NCBI GenBank assembly: GCA_044227925.1
Contig: JBGAVW010000005.1
Span: forward strand, 1-64,000
From: JADJLQ01 sp044227925
GTDB taxonomy: Bacteria; Bacteroidota; Bacteroidia; Chitinophagales; Saprospiraceae
DNA length: 64,000 nucleotides
Direction of reading: 5' to 3'
How positions within the stretch are numbered: the first letter of the stretch is position 1; each line of letters starts with the position of its first letter. A program made the position numbers and the translations under genes. The notes under the pieces are model-generated. The model was not told the DNA's origin. It saw only the letters and a list, made by a program, of their open reading frames with translations, and did not search any database. This document shows positions 7,753 to 16,683 of this stretch, piece by piece.

Positions 7753-9465
7753 ATGAATCTGAATATTGACTCTATAAAAAACAGAACCTACGATGCCATA
7801 GTGATTGGATCGGGTATCAGCGGAGGATGGGTAGCAAAAGAGCTTACCGACCGAAAACTACATACATTATTGCTCGAGCGGGGCAGAGATGTAAAGCATA
7901 ATGTAGATTATCCAACTGCCACCACCATGCCTTGGGAATTTGAGCATCGAAACCAATTGCCCCTGGAAGTGCGAAATGCCAATCCCATCATTTCAAAATG
8001 TTACGCGTTTTATGAGGGCACGACTCAATTTTTTGTGAAAGATGCCGAACAACCCTATGTTCAGGACAAACCATTTGACTGGATCAGAGGGTACCAGGTA
8101 GGTGGTAAGTCACTGATGTGGGCGCGGATGACCCAGCGATGGTCTGATTACGATTTCGAAGGTCCTGCACGAGATGGATATGCCGTTGACTGGCCGGTGC
8201 GGTATTCGGATATGGCCCCATGGTACAGCCATGTAGAGAAGTTCGCAGGTATCGCTGGTAATAAAGATGGATTACCGACTCTTCCAGATGGAGAATTTTT
8301 GCCGGCTTTCGAACTCAACTGTGTAGAAAAATATTTTAAAGAAAAAGTAGCATCGGAGTGGAAGGACAGATATATAATAAGTGGAAGATGTGCTCATTTG
8401 TCAGCACCTCAGGATATTCATTATAAGCAAGGACGCGGAAAATGTGTAAACAGAACCATATGTGAAAGAGGTTGCCCATACGGAGGTTATTTCTCCAGTA
8501 ATGCCAGTACACTACCATGGGCTTTAAAATCAGGCAAGCTGACACTAAGGCCTCATTCCATAGTGGAAAGTATTATATATGATGCAAATAAGGGAAAGGC
8601 AGTAGGTGTAAGGGTTATAGATGCAACCACTAAAGAAGTGATGGAGTTTTATGCTAAAGTGATTTTTGTAAATGCAGCTGCTTTAAACACGAATTTGATA
8701 TTATTAAATTCCAAATCCATCCGTTTTCCAAATGGTCTGGGTAATGATACCGGTATGTTAGGAAAATATATTGCTTTCCATTTATACAGGGGACGGATTT
8801 CTGCAGAGTATGATGGTCATCTGGATTCCACTACTGACGGCCGGAAACCGAGTTCAGGATATGTGCCACGATTTAGAAATGTATATAAGCAAGAGACGGA
8901 TTTTTTACGTGGCTACGCAGCAGGATTTGGAGCTAATAGGGGGGAGGTCAGAAACTATGACGGTATAGGTACGGAACTGAAGGAAAATATGAAAAAATCC
9001 TCCTTGACCAATTGGCGAGTGAGTTCCGGTATCATGGGTGAAACCATCCCGAAGGAATCAAATTTTGTGGCGTTGGATTCTGATAAAAAAGATCCATTTG
9101 GTATGCCTCAATTGCATATTAATGTAGATTATGATGATAACGATGAAAAAATGATTAAAGATTTTTTCGAAACGTTTACTGAAATGTACACTAAAGCTGG
9201 GTTTACTAATATTCGTACTAATGACAGTAGACAAGCACCTGGTCTGGACATCCACGAAATGGGAGGGGTACGTATGGGCAAGGACCCTAAAACATCTCTA
9301 CTAAATAGTTTCAACCAATTGCATCATTGTAAAAATGTGTTTGTTACTGATGGGGCCTGCATGACTTCTACCTCTACTCAAAATCCATCGTTAACATATA
9401 TGGCTTTTTCAGCCCGTGCAGCCGACCATGCGGTAAAAGAGCTTAAGAAAGGAAATTTAAAATAA
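7753..9465 (+). CDS. GMC-family FAD-dependent oxidoreductase
   Basis: A 570-aa flavoprotein that oxidises an alcohol group, probably on a sugar. The FAD-binding GSGISGGW is at residues 19-26, ending with LLLERGRD. A Cys-containing block CERGCPYGGYFSS is characteristic of the gluconate-dehydrogenase/3-keto-sugar branch. Near the C-terminus are DIHEMGGVRMG, with the presumed catalytic His, and QNPSLTYMAF, the conserved Asn-Pro motif. No signal sequence is seen, so export would depend on the partner encoded at 7190, a hitchhiker Tat arrangement known for such complexes. No cytochrome c subunit is encoded beside it, so the electron acceptor is unclear. Confidence 0.92.
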   Translation: MNLNIDSIKNRTYDAIVIGSGISGGWVAKELTDRKLHTLLLERGRDVKHNVDYPTATTMPWEFEHRNQLPLEVRNANPIISKCYAFYEGTTQFFVKDAEQPYVQDKPFDWIRGYQVGGKSLMWARMTQRWSDYDFEGPARDGYAVDWPVRYSDMAPWYSHVEKFAGIAGNKDGLPTLPDGEFLPAFELNCVEKYFKEKVASEWKDRYIISGRCAHLSAPQDIHYKQGRGKCVNRTICERGCPYGGYFSSNASTLPWALKSGKLTLRPHSIVESIIYDANKGKAVGVRVIDATTKEVMEFYAKVIFVNAAALNTNLILLNSKSIRFPNGLGNDTGMLGKYIAFHLYRGRISAEYDGHLDSTTDGRKPSSGYVPRFRNVYKQETDFLRGYAAGFGANRGEVRNYDGIGTELKENMKKSSLTNWRVSSGIMGETIPKESNFVALDSDKKDPFGMPQLHINVDYDDNDEKMIKDFFETFTEMYTKAGFTNIRTNDSRQAPGLDIHEMGGVRMGKDPKTSLLNSFNQLHHCKNVFVTDGACMTSTSTQNPSLTYMAFSARAADHAVKELKKGNLK

Positions 9466-9606
9466 ATTATGGTACTTCGACTTTATTTTTATGGTAGCAA
9501 ATTGAATGATCAAACCCGATTTTGATTGTGCCAATTGAATTGGGGGTTGGTTCAAAGGAAAATTTCCCCATTTTAAATTTTCTTACTTTTAATTTAAAAT
9601 AACATC

Positions 9607-10065
9607 ATGGAAGATATACTCAATGCCGAACTATTGACCCCTGAAAGCAAAAATCTTTTATCTCAATCCGGGAAATGGGCCAAGGTAGTAGGTATTATAG
9701 GTATGATTTTTTCCTGTTTGATGGGATTGATGTCAGTACTATTTATATTTGGAATGCAATCTCTTAGTGGGTATCTAAATCCATTGGCCACCGAGGAAGG
9801 CTTGCCGGGAGGGGGATCTCTGGCTTTAGTTGGGATCTTATACCTGGGTATGGCAGCGGTTTATTTTTTTATGAGTTGGTGTGCTTATCGGTTCGGGAGT
9901 TTTATCAACAGTGGTTTGCATTTTAATTCTTCCGATGGATTGACAAATGCTTTTAAAAACTTGAAAAACTATTTTACCATTCAAGGCGTGATACTGATTG
10001 CGGCTATAGCAATGTCTGTTTTAGCTCTGCTGGTCGTAAGTACGATAGGGTTTTTTATGAAATAA
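9607..10065 (+). CDS. DUF5362-like integral membrane protein
   Basis: A small 152-aa membrane protein with three hydrophobic segments at about residues 27-50, 72-97 and 120-149, separated by a short soluble stretch holding FGSFINSGLHFNSSDGLTNA. Its N-terminal part (LTPESKNLLSQSGKWAKVVG) resembles the DUF5362 proteins common in Bacteroidota. Function is unknown. The next gene begins 15 nt later. Confidence 0.75.
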   Translation: MEDILNAELLTPESKNLLSQSGKWAKVVGIIGMIFSCLMGLMSVLFIFGMQSLSGYLNPLATEEGLPGGGSLALVGILYLGMAAVYFFMSWCAYRFGSFINSGLHFNSSDGLTNAFKNLKNYFTIQGVILIAAIAMSVLALLVVSTIGFFMK

Positions 10066-10080
10066 AAACAATATGCTGAT

Positions 10081-10761
10081 TTGAGTACACGCAATTGGAT
10101 AGCAAAGACAAAATCCTATATAAAGGAAGTACCACTGGAACAGGTACACTCGAAATATAGCCAGGGATTGGCCGTATCTGTGGTCAGGGGAAGGTACCAA
10201 TTGTATACCGATAAGGTAATTTATTCTTATGAAGACCTATACAATAATTTCAGAGTTACATGCAATAAAATTGACTGGAAACAATTCAAACCAAAGGAAA
10301 TTCTGATTTTAGGCTTAGGGCTGGGCTCTGTAATCCAGCTGATTGAAAAAAAGAATAAACACCAACTTCGATTTACTGCAGTGGATATAGACGAAATGTC
10401 ATTTTATCTGACCCAAAAATATACCTCTGAAAAATTCAGATCACCAATTGAATACGTAAATACGGATGCTGAATTATTTATAGCCCAGTCAAAACAAAAA
10501 TACGATTTGATCGTGTTTGATATTTTTATAGATGATAAAATCCCCACTCATTTACAATCCCTCCGATTTATGAAAAAGGTAGCTCATCGATTGAGTCCAG
10601 ATGGCCTGCTTCTCATGAATAGAATTGCCATGGAACCGGACCAAATCATGGAAAATATGCAATTTATGGAATACATCTTTAAAAAGATCTGGCCGCTGGC
10701 CAATGTAATAGAGGTACCACCCAATTGGGTGCTGATTAGTAATGAAAAACGGTTGAAGTAA
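10081..10761 (+). CDS. Spermidine-synthase-like SAM-dependent methyltransferase
   Basis: A 226-aa class I Rossmann-fold protein. The nucleotide-binding loop ILGLGLGSVI is at about residues 78-87, the acidic ribose contact AVDIDEM follows at about 101-107, and YDLIVFDIFIDD at about 141-152 is the motif IV strand. It resembles stand-alone spermidine-synthase-like domains in Bacteroidota. The polyamine-specific residues cannot be confirmed, so the substrate is open. The only workable start is TTG at 10081: an in-frame stop lies 15 nt upstream and the next in-frame Met is deep in the protein. Confidence 0.8.
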   Translation: MSTRNWIAKTKSYIKEVPLEQVHSKYSQGLAVSVVRGRYQLYTDKVIYSYEDLYNNFRVTCNKIDWKQFKPKEILILGLGLGSVIQLIEKKNKHQLRFTAVDIDEMSFYLTQKYTSEKFRSPIEYVNTDAELFIAQSKQKYDLIVFDIFIDDKIPTHLQSLRFMKKVAHRLSPDGLLLMNRIAMEPDQIMENMQFMEYIFKKIWPLANVIEVPPNWVLISNEKRLK

Positions 10762-10823
10762 TTCCGGAAGAGCTTAATAGCAAGGACTCATGAGTTGACT
10801 TCGAAAGAGTCACCATTTCTACG

Positions 10824-10831
10824 TAAATTTG
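10824..10831 (+). promoter_or_regulatory. -7 box of the TPR-like membrane protein gene
   Basis: TAAATTTG matches TAnnTTTG and ends 7 nt before the ATG at 10839. A TTG at 10795-10797 is somewhat too far (26-bp spacer) to be a convincing -33 element. Confidence 0.4.
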
Positions 10832-10838
10832 CATTTCC

Positions 10839-11429
10839 ATGTTTACATTTAATATATATCTTAAGTTTGCGGCCATTGCCCTTTGCCTATTCGGTGGCAT
10901 TGGCTTGGCGTTTGCGTTTGGGTTTTGGTGGGCCTTCCCATTTATATTGACCGGTATACTTTTATTGGTAAGTTATATTTTGTTGGGTACGGTGCAGTCG
11001 GCGGCTCAAATGATGGAAAAAACGGATTTTGCTGGATCTCAAAAAAGATTAGATCTAACTTTTTTTCCAAAATGGCTTTATAAACCCAATAGGGCCTATT
11101 TTTATATGATTAAAGGGTCTATTGCAGCTCAATTAAAAGACTATGATAAAGCTGAAGCATATCTCACCCAATCAAAGGAAATCGGATTACCTACCGGCAA
11201 TGAAAAGGCGATGGTTGCATTACAATTGGCCAATTTCGCTGCTCTTAAAAATAAGTGGAATCAGGCACAGATTTATATGAAAGAGATCAAAGATTATAAA
11301 ATCACTGAGCCTGCCATCAAGGAACAAGTTAAACAATTTGAAAAAGCCATGCAGCAGCGGGGACAGCAAAAGCACATGATGGGTGGTGATCCTTCGATGA
11401 TGCGGATGCGTAGAATGCGCCGTATGTAA
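10839..11429 (+). CDS. Membrane protein with two TM helices and a TPR-like region
   Basis: A 196-aa protein with two hydrophobic segments at about residues 7-27 and 30-52, then a cytoplasmic helical part. YFYMIKGSIAAQLKDYDKAEAYL looks like one tetratricopeptide unit, and a second weaker unit follows. The C-terminus is unusual: a Met/Gln-rich stretch leads into PSMMRMRRMRRM, strongly basic. Similar Met/Arg-rich tails may bind nucleic acid or membrane, but that is speculation. No named family recognised. Confidence 0.75.
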   Translation: MFTFNIYLKFAAIALCLFGGIGLAFAFGFWWAFPFILTGILLLVSYILLGTVQSAAQMMEKTDFAGSQKRLDLTFFPKWLYKPNRAYFYMIKGSIAAQLKDYDKAEAYLTQSKEIGLPTGNEKAMVALQLANFAALKNKWNQAQIYMKEIKDYKITEPAIKEQVKQFEKAMQQRGQQKHMMGGDPSMMRMRRMRRM

Positions 11430-11430
11430 T

Positions 11431-11458
11431 TTTTACTCTTTTTAAGATAAGGGTAAAA
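11431..11458 (+). terminator. Hairpin just after the TPR-like gene
   Basis: TTTTACTCTT and AAGGGTAAAA form a 10-bp stem with one G-T pair around an 8-nt loop, one base after the stop codon. There is no good U-tract on the plus strand, so it may be a weak terminator or an mRNA-stabilising hairpin. Confidence 0.4.
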
Positions 11459-11630
11459 TAATAGTAACCTTACTCTGCTCATGATGAAGTGAACTATGGG
11501 TGAGGTCAGCAGGAATGAGGTAATACTGTCTCGTTATATAAAGATGCCTTACCTCAATTAAGCCTTTAATTTTTTAATTGCTGAAGATTCAACTATTTAG
11601 TATTATTTTTAATTTAAGTAATACTATTTT

Positions 11631-13403
11631 ATGAATTTTAAGCAGCTTGTAAAGATCTACTGCATCTTTATTTTTACAATATTTTTCTATTTCAATGCCT
11701 TTTGCCAAAATGCGGATTTTTATCTGCAATCCAGTGAAATGCATCATATATTGGTGCAATACCAGGAAGATAAAGGCAGTATCCTACGATTTTATGCTAC
11801 TCAAAATCCAATGGATTCTCGAGGTCAGGTCTCTCCGTATAATTCTCCTGTTCGCAGAAAGCGCCTTCAGGATTTGATTGATGTATATGTAAAACAAATC
11901 GAAGCGCTGCCATTTGATAAATTTAATATCAATAGCAAGGTTGATTATCTTTTATTTAAAAGAAATCTCGAAAGTGAAAAGTATGAACTGAACGAAGAGG
12001 AGAATAGGCATAAACAAATACCACATTTTATTCCGTTTAGTGATCGTATATATAATCTGGTGCAACTCAGAGAAAGAGGATACCATGTAGATGCTCACCA
12101 GGTAGCTAAAGAAATGAATGAGATCATTAAAATGGTGAACAAGTCCTCAGCTGAATTAAAATCAATGCCAACATATGAAATGGCAAAAGCCAATACGGTG
12201 GCAGATGCTATACAAGGTATGCAGGGAACACTTAAAAGTTATTTCAATTTTTATAATGGTTACGATCCTTTGTTTTCATGGTGGGTACCCAAAACCTATA
12301 CCAGTCTGGATAGTGTATTGACAAAATACAGTCAGGAAACGTTGAAACTGGCCAGAAAAGATACGGCCATCAAACCCGATAAGTCTGGTATAGTAGGCAA
12401 ACCAATCGGCAGGCAAGAACTCATACGGCAATTAAAGCTTGAATACATACCGTACACTCCTGAAGAACTGATCGATATTGCGAATAAAGAGTTTGCCTGG
12501 TGCGATGCTGAGCTATTAAAGGCCACAAAAGAAATGGGTTTTGGTACCGATTGGAAAGCAGCACAGGAAAAAGTAAAAAACAGCTATGTAGCTCCAGGAC
12601 ACCAACCTGAGGCCATGTTGGATTTATACAATCAATCAGTAGCATTTCTGAAAAAACATGATTTAGTGACTATTCCACCTATAGCGGAAGAAACGTGGCG
12701 GGTAAATATGATGGCACCGGAGAGACAACTTGTAAGTCCATTTTTCCTCGGAGGTGAATCGTTGATCATTTCATACCCAACCAATTCAATGAGCTATGAT
12801 GATAAAATGATGAGTATGCGGGGTAATAATCCTCATTTTTCAAGGGCAACGGTACATCATGAGCTCATAGCTGGTCATCACTTGCAGCGATTTATGATAA
12901 ATCGATATAAAAACTACCGCAATTTTGAAACTCCTTTTTGGACAGAAGGTAATGCACTTTATTGGGAATTTTTATTATGGGATATGAATTTCCCAAGGTC
13001 CCCGGAAGATCGCATTGGCATGTTGTTTTGGAGAATGCATCGATGTGCACGGATTATTTTTTCTATGAAATATCATCTTGGAGAATGGACCCCACAGGAA
13101 TGTATAGATTTTTTAGTGGATAGAGTAGGTCACGAACGGGCCAATGCCGAAGGCGAAGTTCGCAGATCTTTTACTGGAAACTATGGGCCTCTGTATCAAA
13201 TGGCTTATATGCTGGGTGGATTGCAGTTTTATGCATTGAAAAAGGAATTGGTGGATAGCAAAAAGATGACCCTCAAGGAGTTTCACGATGCTATATTAAA
13301 GGAAAATTCCATTCCCGTGGAAATGCTCAGGGCAATACTCACTAAACAGGACATCAAAAAGGATTTTACCACGAGGTGGAGATTTTACAACCCAAAAACG
13401 TAA
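11631..13403 (+). CDS. Secreted DUF885-family protein (putative metallopeptidase)
   Basis: A 590-aa exported protein with a signal peptide ending near residue 25 (FYFNAFCQ). The DUF885 hallmark, a histidine-rich helix reading HHELIAGHHLQRF at about residues 407-419, fits the HExxxxHH pattern that makes this family a predicted zinc peptidase related to carboxypeptidase-like gluzincins. FWTEGNALYWE at about 440-450 would supply the downstream Glu ligand. Family members are annotated as dipeptidase-like, but specificity is not established. It is followed after 29 nt by a secreted amidohydrolase; the two are probably coexpressed. Confidence 0.85.
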   Translation: MNFKQLVKIYCIFIFTIFFYFNAFCQNADFYLQSSEMHHILVQYQEDKGSILRFYATQNPMDSRGQVSPYNSPVRRKRLQDLIDVYVKQIEALPFDKFNINSKVDYLLFKRNLESEKYELNEEENRHKQIPHFIPFSDRIYNLVQLRERGYHVDAHQVAKEMNEIIKMVNKSSAELKSMPTYEMAKANTVADAIQGMQGTLKSYFNFYNGYDPLFSWWVPKTYTSLDSVLTKYSQETLKLARKDTAIKPDKSGIVGKPIGRQELIRQLKLEYIPYTPEELIDIANKEFAWCDAELLKATKEMGFGTDWKAAQEKVKNSYVAPGHQPEAMLDLYNQSVAFLKKHDLVTIPPIAEETWRVNMMAPERQLVSPFFLGGESLIISYPTNSMSYDDKMMSMRGNNPHFSRATVHHELIAGHHLQRFMINRYKNYRNFETPFWTEGNALYWEFLLWDMNFPRSPEDRIGMLFWRMHRCARIIFSMKYHLGEWTPQECIDFLVDRVGHERANAEGEVRRSFTGNYGPLYQMAYMLGGLQFYALKKELVDSKKMTLKEFHDAILKENSIPVEMLRAILTKQDIKKDFTTRWRFYNPKT

Positions 13404-13432
13404 ACAGGAAATTTCAGCAATACTAAATCAAA

Positions 13433-14527
13433 ATGAAAAAGGCAATTAATACCAATGTAAAGTTCCTTGCCTGTGCCTGCTTTCTGGTTTTAGCGGGTCA
13501 TGTACTCATCGCACAAGATTACAAGGAAATCAAACTTTCAGAATTTAATCCTAAATCCATATACCAAATACCGGCCACAACAATAGAGAAAGCCAAATAT
13601 CCGGTGATAGACTTTCACTCCCACGATTACCCCAAAGATGCTGAAGGAATACAAGCATGGGTAAATACAATGAATGCATGCAATATTCGAAAGACCATTA
13701 TTTTATCCTATGCGACGGGTAGTTTATTTGATTCTACTGTTGCGAAATATTCAAAATATTCTGATCGATTTGAAATCTGGTGTGGTTTTGACTATGGCAA
13801 TTATCCTGAGCCTGGATGGGTAGAGCATTCTATCCAAGAGCTGGAAAGATGTCACCGGGCTGGAGCAAAAGGGGTCGGTGAACTGGGTGACAAAGGCCTG
13901 GGCGAATTTTATTCAAAGCCGAATAAAGGGACAGGACCCCATATTGATCATCCGGATTTAAAACCTTTATTGAAAAGATGTGGTGAGCTTCATATGCCTG
14001 TATCAATACACGTTGCTGAAGATGCATGGATGTATGAACCAGCAGATGCAAATAATGATGGTCTGATCAACGCTGGAAAATGGAAAGTAGATATGACTAA
14101 ACCGGGTATCCTGGATCATGATGCACTGGTAAATACATTAGAGTATGCTGTAAAAAACAATCCTGGTACCCTCTTCATTGCCTGCCATCTGGCCAATTGT
14201 TGTTCAAATCTGGATAGACTTGGGCAGCTATTCGATCGGTATCCTAATCTGTATGCTGAAATGGCCGCCAGGTTTGGTGAAATAGCTCCGATACCACGAA
14301 AGACTAAATCATTTATTGAAAAATATGCAAATAGAATAGTATATGGTACAGATATGGGTACTTCAAAACATATGTATCAAACCACATTCAGAATTTTGGA
14401 ATCTGCCGACGAGCACTTTTATGATAAAGAATTATTCAATTATCACTGGCCATTACATGGATTAAAATTATCGGATAAAACATTACGAAAAGTATATAAT
14501 GGGAACAGTAATAAATTATATAAATAA
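13433..14527 (+). CDS. Secreted metal-dependent amidohydrolase (Amidohydro_2 type)
   Basis: A TIM-barrel hydrolase of 364 aa with a signal peptide (residues 1 to about 28, ending in VLIAQ). The metal-binding HxH is at residues 62 and 64 (VIDFHSHD). Further conserved positions include HVAEDAW, ACHLANC and a late Asp in VYGTDMG. This pattern matches the TatD/decarboxylase-like Amidohydro_2 group, whose reactions range from lactone or ester hydrolysis to decarboxylation, so the substrate cannot be given. It shares a likely transcript with the DUF885 gene. The downstream phosphoribosyltransferase is convergent. Confidence 0.85.
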   Translation: MKKAINTNVKFLACACFLVLAGHVLIAQDYKEIKLSEFNPKSIYQIPATTIEKAKYPVIDFHSHDYPKDAEGIQAWVNTMNACNIRKTIILSYATGSLFDSTVAKYSKYSDRFEIWCGFDYGNYPEPGWVEHSIQELERCHRAGAKGVGELGDKGLGEFYSKPNKGTGPHIDHPDLKPLLKRCGELHMPVSIHVAEDAWMYEPADANNDGLINAGKWKVDMTKPGILDHDALVNTLEYAVKNNPGTLFIACHLANCCSNLDRLGQLFDRYPNLYAEMAARFGEIAPIPRKTKSFIEKYANRIVYGTDMGTSKHMYQTTFRILESADEHFYDKELFNYHWPLHGLKLSDKTLRKVYNGNSNKLYK

Positions 14528-14545
14528 TGTATTGCGTAATTCATG

Positions 14546-15199
14546 CTACGTTTTGTTTTCAGAATTTCCTTGTTCTCTGAGTTTTGATGCATGGGACAGA
14601 TATTGTATCACTTCATCATCTTCTACCTGATCAAAATCTTTATAAAAAGCCCCAACGCCATGGAACTCAGAAGGAACATAATAGCAAATCACATCATCTG
14701 CAGAAGCACGTAATAATTTCAATGCGCTCATGGATGCCACAGGAGTAGCTACAATTATTTTTTCCGGATTGCTTTTTTCTACGATTTGTATTGTAGCCAA
14801 CATAGTATTGCCTGTAGCCATCCCGTCGTCTATAATGATCACTGTTTTATTTTTTAAATCCATAGGCTGCCGGAAGCCCATAAATTTAGAGTAGGTACTG
14901 ATCATTTTTGATCTGATTTTTTTTAATTCTTCATTCACATATCCCGCATTTATTTCTTCATGATTCTTAATAAAATGATGAGTAAGACTGGCAGCTCCAA
15001 TTGCATATTCTTTGTTTAGTGGATGCCCGATTTTTTTTATCATTATTGGCTCCAGGGGAAGAAGATATTTTTTTGCGATTTCAAATGCAACAGGGACCCC
15101 ACCCCTGGGGATGGCTAGCAGGACGGTATTTTCCTTTATATATTGATCCAGTTTTTCTGCGAGAAGGATTCCTGCATCATTTCTGTTTTTAAAAGTCAT
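14546..15199 (-). CDS. Phosphoribosyltransferase-domain protein
   Basis: A type I PRTase fold of 217 aa. The PRPP-binding loop VIIIDDGMATGNTM is at residues 120-133, and PRGGVPVAFEIA at 31-42 is the N-terminal loop. This layout matches the ComF-unrelated PRTase-like proteins often called 'phosphoribosyltransferase family', which lack a clear base-specific hood, so no purine or pyrimidine substrate can be assigned. It stands alone, with a 463-bp gene-free stretch upstream. Confidence 0.87.
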   Translation of the reverse strand: MTFKNRNDAGILLAEKLDQYIKENTVLLAIPRGGVPVAFEIAKKYLLPLEPIMIKKIGHPLNKEYAIGAASLTHHFIKNHEEINAGYVNEELKKIRSKMISTYSKFMGFRQPMDLKNKTVIIIDDGMATGNTMLATIQIVEKSNPEKIIVATPVASMSALKLLRASADDVICYYVPSEFHGVGAFYKDFDQVEDDEVIQYLSHASKLREQGNSENKT

Positions 15200-15662
15200 A
15201 TCAATTGGTTTTAATAACTGTTTTTCTTCTATCGCAATTTGTACAATTTTTTTATGAAAGTTAATGCCGATAGGATTGCAAGTAAATGATAATGGTCATA
15301 AAGGGGTATGATCTGATTTCTTCTTCTGACCTATATTTAAATGACACAGTATTCGAATCAAAATGCACGGTGTGGCTCTACATGAGGAGCTTTTGCACAC
15401 TGCATTTGGCTATAGAATAATATCTTAATAACGACTTATAGGAGAAGGGGGTATTTAAACTAAAGGTTGGTTCCATATGCGAGGGGAGTAATAAAATACC
15501 CTGAGTCAAAGGAGTACACGAATTTGGATTCGAAGAAATATTCCATTCAGATGCGATTCATTTTAAAGAGATCATGCAAATAGGCTTACACAATTACATT
15601 TTAAGCCTTCATTGCGCCAGAAGCCCGGTATTAATCCCCACAGATTGGAATATAAATCTTGA
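15200..15662. other. 463-bp intergenic region
   Basis: No convincing gene. It holds the upstream region of the phosphoribosyltransferase and, at 15361-15390, a sequence resembling the dispersed repeat found at 18246-18300 on the other strand. A frame open from 15505 to 15666 on the plus strand lacks a start codon near its beginning and overlaps the end of the GNAT gene; it may be a gene remnant but cannot be identified. Confidence 0.6.
15361..15390 (+). repeat. Dispersed repeat fragment containing ACGGTGTGGCTC
   Basis: ACGGTGTGGCTC at 15367-15378 recurs exactly as its reverse complement at 18260-18271. The flanks are also similar: AAAT before it, and a purine-rich GAGGA after it in both places. 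This suggests copies of one mobile or extragenic repeat on opposite strands. Confidence 0.5.
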
Positions 15663-16433
15663 TTAAACTCCGCGTTTATACTCAAAATATTCGGTCATAA
15701 TCTTAAATCCAAGTTTTTTATAAAGGCTATATCCAGCTTCTGAAGATTGTAATACTGCGGTGACCAGATTTTTTGATTTGCCTAAAGTCAATGCATAATG
15801 CATCAAAGCTGTACCTATTCCTTCTCTTCTATGGGAATCTATAGTAATTAAACCATAAACACCTAAGGTGTCTTTAGTAATACAGATTTCAACACCTCCG
15901 ATAGGGATCCCATCTTTCAAATATAATGCATATTGAATGGGTAATATATTTTCCAGAATTATTCTTGATATCTGATTATAGTATGTGGTGACATTTTCGT
16001 CTCTCGGCTTCCACAGATCTGACAGCATATAGGCATAAGAATTAAGCTCTTCTGCAGTAGACACTATTTTGATTTCAGGTAATAAGTATTCTGAGACTGA
16101 TTTGAAGTCGGAAAGATTTAGTTTCATACCAGGGGTGGATTCTGTACTGAGCATACCAAGAGTTGCCAAGATGGATTTTACTTTGTCGTTCAGTTGATTC
16201 TTTGCGATCCATATGGTATAGCTAAGTTTTTTATCTTCAAAATGATTCACCGCTGTTTCGATTTCCTGGTCTGAGATGTGGTGGCCATTGATGATATGTA
16301 TTATGTTAAAAGTGTCAGAGTCGAGCCCGCTATCCACTAAAGTAAGATTTGACTTTTTAATTACCATCATTCCTTTGGTCCGGTATGGGAAGGAGGAAAT
16401 ATGTGAGTCGAAATTTTTTAGTAAAATATTCAT
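15663..16433 (-). CDS. GNAT-family N-acetyltransferase
   Basis: A 256-aa protein whose C-terminal half is a GNAT domain. The acetyl-CoA-binding motif A reads RREGIGTAL at residues 202-210, preceded by a beta strand GVYGLITID and followed by SLYKKLGFK at about 236, the usual motif B. The N-terminal half (1-120) shows no recognised domain. Substrate is unknown. It is a single gene: upstream lies a 250-bp spacer before the AAA ATPase. Confidence 0.85.
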   Translation of the reverse strand: MNILLKNFDSHISSFPYRTKGMMVIKKSNLTLVDSGLDSDTFNIIHIINGHHISDQEIETAVNHFEDKKLSYTIWIAKNQLNDKVKSILATLGMLSTESTPGMKLNLSDFKSVSEYLLPEIKIVSTAEELNSYAYMLSDLWKPRDENVTTYYNQISRIILENILPIQYALYLKDGIPIGGVEICITKDTLGVYGLITIDSHRREGIGTALMHYALTLGKSKNLVTAVLQSSEAGYSLYKKLGFKIMTEYFEYKRGV

Positions 16434-16683
16434 TGGGGGCGAAGGTATAGATTAAAGCTCAATTTTATATTATTAAACTATTGAAAATGAATTAGTTAAC
16501 TTAAGTGCTGCATTAAGGGTAGAGGAATAAAAAGAATAATTGAAAGTAAAGGATTGATATTTTATGTTCTCTCCTGTTCATTGATGCCCACAATAGTAAT
16601 TTATTCAGGTGTGTTTTAGCTCGGAAAAAATGATTTGACCTGACTATTTTAAAAGTCAGCATAGAAGAGTTCAAACCTTTATA

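Noticed and set aside
15505..15666. Plus-strand frame of 53 codons that reads somewhat protein-like
   Set aside because: It has no start codon near its beginning, no domain, and overlaps the end of the GNAT gene; it could be a remnant but cannot be identified.
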